DNA from: Zeugodacus cucurbitae
Taxonomy: Eukaryota; Arthropoda; Insecta; Diptera; Tephritidae
Assembly: GCF_028554725.1 (NCBI RefSeq)
Contig: NC_071671.1
Span: forward strand, 59,721,501-59,785,500
Direction: 5' to 3'
Length of the DNA: 64,000 nucleotides
The translations under genes and the position numbers were made by a program. Of this stretch, positions 60,801 through 64,000 are shown piece after piece (within the stretch, counting starts at the first letter, position 1; each line of letters opens with the position of its first letter). Under the pieces are notes generated by a model. That model saw nothing but the letters and a program-made list of their open reading frames with translations. It was not told the origin of the DNA and did no database searches.

Positions 60801-61630
60801 TAATAAACAGTTTTTTTTTTATTAAACCCAAAATGTAGACTAATATTTCTTAGTGAGTCGAATGAAATTCGAAAAAAGCGCAGATAGCCTAAATGTATGC
60901 AATATAAATTTTATAAGTACTCTATTTTCTTAAGAATTCTTCTTCTTGAGATTTTTCATAACTACAGTTCAGCAATTGGTGAATTTTAGTAATTATATTT
61001 AACAAACTATTTATTTCAACATTATTTTTTTACTTTTTTTTTTGATAAACAATTATAAATATCAAATTTGCAAGACTTTTAAGCCTAAAAATAATTTTTA
61101 AAATATTTTAATTAGTTCAATAATGCTTTCATTCTTAAATTTAAAGAAAATTCCAACAAGAAAATTCATCCTTTACTCCTTCTAAATCCCTTTTCTCAGT
61201 GTATTTCTGACCAACCAGCTCGTTAGCCGGCAGCGCTCATTATTTACTGCTACAAAGACTTGCATGAGATTTACTAGCTCTCAGAGCCAACAACGCAACA
61301 CACACACACACGCACAAATAAGAACCAATACAGATGTGACTGTCAACGAAATATGTAGTATACCAACAAATCCACTGCTATCACTTGAAAATGCCACGCT
61401 CCTTACTTTGTTGCATGCAGCGTCAGCCGGCACCGACATGCGAATTAAAGACAAAAATTCATGGAAAATTCATTATGCTCAGCCAGTGTCATATCTGCAT
61501 GCGAAGCTGGCTGGTTGACTGCTTGTAAACATGCTGCTGATATTGCTTCGTGCACTGCAATGAAGTAACGGAACGGCGAGTAGCAATTACGGAGCGAACA
61601 CACACGCACACAAAACTCTTAAATAGTCAG
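57873..61630. other. AT-rich non-coding stretch
   Basis: No supported gene. Decayed CACGTGATGTCA/GGTCA words continue to about 58080. AAAGCTC-type words recur at 60430-60480, and GCATACCTTTAGGCG lies at 60766-60780 with a partly inverted relative (GCCTAAATGTATGC) at 60887-60900. Confidence 0.5.
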
Positions 61631-61631
61631 A

Positions 61632-61696
<65 letters not shown>
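61631..61696. repeat. (AC)n microsatellite, about 33 units
   Basis: An almost pure AC dinucleotide run of about 65 bp, the longest dinucleotide tract in the window and likely polymorphic. The poly(Cys-Val) minus-strand ORF is an artefact. Confidence 0.97.
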
Positions 61697-61698
<2 letters not shown>

Positions 61699-64000
61699 AC
61701 TTGCTTGTTGCCGGCAATGAATTTTATGCATTATTTGCATGCAAGTCTGTGGATGTCCGTGCATGTCTATACATGTACATGTGTGTGCCCTTGTGTATGA
61801 AGTGTCTTCCACAATCACTGTCATATTATCAGCTTTCACGCTGCTGACCGCCCCGTAGTTAGTGATTCTTCCCTTTGCATGCTGCACGCCGCTTGTCACT
61901 CAGCACACGAATTTATCACTCATACGCACTGGTGGCTGCCATGGCAGCGACGAAACAAAAAGTAGCCTGAACGCTTGTTGCGCTTATCGCTCGGTTGGAT
62001 TTTTTCCCTGGTGATTACAGTGTTGTTTGCTGCTTGAGTTGTTGGTGTTGCTTTTGTTGTTTTTGTTGTTGCTTGCTACTTTTGTTCTTGCTGACTTTTC
62101 ATCAATTTCGTTGCTTTTCCTCGCTTGTACGCCTCCTCCTTGCTCAGCGTTTCGTATACCAGTTGATCATGTCGCCATCACTTGCTTTCACTGTTGTTGC
62201 TCATTAAATAAAAAATGTATTTTAAGCGCACGCGAGTTCGCAGTGGCTTGTAGCTTGCAGCTGGCAGCTGCTCTGTTTGCTTGTCTGGTCAAAAGATTTT
62301 CCATTTTCATTTGCAATTTTATTCCCATTTACCCTTTCATGTTCTGTTTTTATTATTTTTTTTTTTGCTACCTTCTTATCATGTTCTCGTCTCACTATTC
62401 ACCGCTTCGTCTTCGTTGCTTCGCTTTTGATTGTGTCCAGCTGCCTCGGTGGCTGCATTCATTGTTTGTGGAACAAATTTGACTTTTATAAATTGCTTCA
62501 GCAGCATTGCTACTCCCGCCCATCGCCCATTCGTCCATTGCGCTTTGGGCGTTTTTCCGCTTCGTCTGCTGCCACCACTGTTGCTGTTGTTGCATTAATG
62601 TTGCTTTTCGGTTGAGCTGCTCAGTGGCCATTGTCGTTGGCGTAGGCGACAGCGGCATAATTAAAAATGTTACTGTTGCGGTTGTTGCGCTTTGTTGCTG
62701 TTGTTGTTGTTGTTGTGCTTGTAGTGGCATTTTATAGTTGTATTGTTGTTGTTGTTGTTTTCGCCGTGCATTTAGCTACTGTTTAATTTATTGTTGTTTA
62801 TGTGTTCGAGTCAACCTGCTGCTGCTGCTCTTGTCGCGGTCGGGCGACACCGGTGTTTGTTGGTTTTTTTATTATTTTCTTTTATTTTTCTACTGTTTTT
62901 TCTTTGACACTTTGCCGTATTTTCGCTTTTTTTAGGTTTTGTTTTTTCATTGTGTTCTATTTTTTATAAATTTTTATTTTTTTTTTTTGTCATATTTTAA
63001 AATGTTTTTCTATATTTTTCGCTCGCATTCTTTCGCATTAATTTTTATTAGCAATCGCTACTTTTGCTGCCTCGCCGCGGTTTGTAAATTTTTAATTAAC
63101 ATTTTCGTAATTAAAATTCAAGCGATTGCCACTTGTTCAAAATACCACAACAAACTACGACAATGTGTAAATATTTACATTGCAGCTACTTAAAATAATG
63201 CAAAATAAATACTTTGATTTTTTTGTGATACAAAGTAAACTGTATGCAAAAGTACCCAGTAGGAAATCGGAAGCAAAGTGTATTTTTATGAAATTTTTGA
63301 TTTTTGTCAGTTTGTACTTATATTCTAAAATAATGTTATGTTCATAGCATGGGCGGTCTGATTCATCGGCAACTAGTTACTTTTAGACTAGTCGGGAGAT
63401 TATAATAAATAAGTTTCTACTACCAAGGCGCTTATATTTTATGCAAATATCTTATAAGGCGAATTACATATTCTACATAAAGTTAATTCAAATCTCATTA
63501 TAACTCAGTCATTTGTTTTTGAGACTAACTAGTTTATACTTCTTCAAATGCCAGCTATTGGCTTTATTTCCGTTCGAAGTTTTTGAATTACTGTAAACTT
63601 CGTTGTTTTATGAAACTGAAGACACTGAAACTGTTGAAACTGATTTAAATGAAATCCAAAAATAGGCTCGGAACACATTACTTTGAAACTAGTTCCTCTA
63701 CTTAGTTTCCACTATTGGTGTTATATGTTTCTTTCACACAGTTCCTAAATGGAATATAGGTCCTCACCTACCACTTACTAATTAACTTTCATGTATTAAA
63801 ATATGTAAAAGAACCAGTTCTTGTTTCAACGGCATTCACAAAACTATTTCCTAATCGAATTTATAATGAACTGGTACACAACTAGTTACTATAACACCCG
63901 TTGAGTACCTTTCAATGACTTTTCTTTTTTTTTTTAATTTCTTCATTTAGCACACAATTAACAGTGATTGATAATTTCGAAAGAAAATCTAAATACAATA
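61697..64000. other. Non-coding stretch with TTG/TGC tracts and AACTAGTT cluster
   Basis: No supported gene. 62030-62840 is rich in TTG and TGC runs (62699-62716, 62741-62758), which create overlapping Cys/Leu-rich ORFs on both strands without domains. 63370-63890 holds a second cluster of AACTAGTT palindromes. Confidence 0.5.

Noticed and set aside
62027..62737. Overlapping Cys/Leu-rich ORFs up to 151 codons
   Set aside because: They are created by TTG and TGC runs in several frames on both strands; no domain or codon signal supports a gene.

Overview
The window looks like non-coding DNA from a higher fly. The base composition is AT-rich, with many short CAA/TTG, CA/GT, GA and TA tracts, and the transposon types (RTE-like LINE, mariner-like and Transib-like elements, short TA-flanked MITEs) are common in flies. 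The RTE and mariner families suggest a tephritid fruit fly such as Bactrocera, Zeugodacus or Ceratitis; that genus-level placement is inference. I find no convincing host protein-coding exon, tRNA or rRNA. The only long protein-like ORFs belong to transposons. The likeliest reading is the inside of a very long intron, or a gene desert.

Layout. 1-12.7 kb is AT-rich DNA with a 69-bp minisatellite near 1.9 kb, a two-copy repeat near 2.6 kb and two minus-strand remnants of an RTE-like LINE (6.4-7.6 kb and 10.2-10.5 kb). 12.9-14.2 kb holds a TA-flanked MITE and a Transib-like element with CACAGTGG ends and a 5-bp target duplication; a second copy of the MITE lies at 24.2 kb. 18.7-19.5 kb is a CTTAAA hexamer satellite. 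24.7-32.2 kb contains several diverged repeat arrays (CCCGAAATT palindromes, a 254-bp GGCAAC repeat, a CACCCTAATG array). A dead mariner lies at 34.5-35.2 kb. At 41.3-43.2 kb one mariner-like element sits inside a nearly identical copy, both with TA target duplications and both internally deleted. 47.8-49.7 kb holds GAAAGCTC repeats. At 51.3-53.2 kb a 5'-truncated RTE-like LINE keeps an uninterrupted 596-codon reverse transcriptase ORF and is bounded by a 13-bp target duplication. 55-57.3 kb has CATTAC and GTAATG tracts in opposite orientations. 57.57-57.87 kb is a 43-bp-period array with forkhead-like and nuclear-receptor-like motifs in each unit.

Most interesting signals. Three plus-strand sites (12,757; 34,190; 53,834) join a polypyrimidine tract and CAG directly to GTAA, the form of zero-length-exon recursive splice sites (ratchet points) in long fly introns. 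They lie about 21.4 and 19.6 kb apart. If real, they imply plus-strand transcription across the whole window. The forkhead/nuclear-receptor array is the best enhancer candidate, and TTTAGGCGC is an over-represented 9-mer with no obvious explanation. Everything rests on reading the sequence by eye; no alignment or database search was run.
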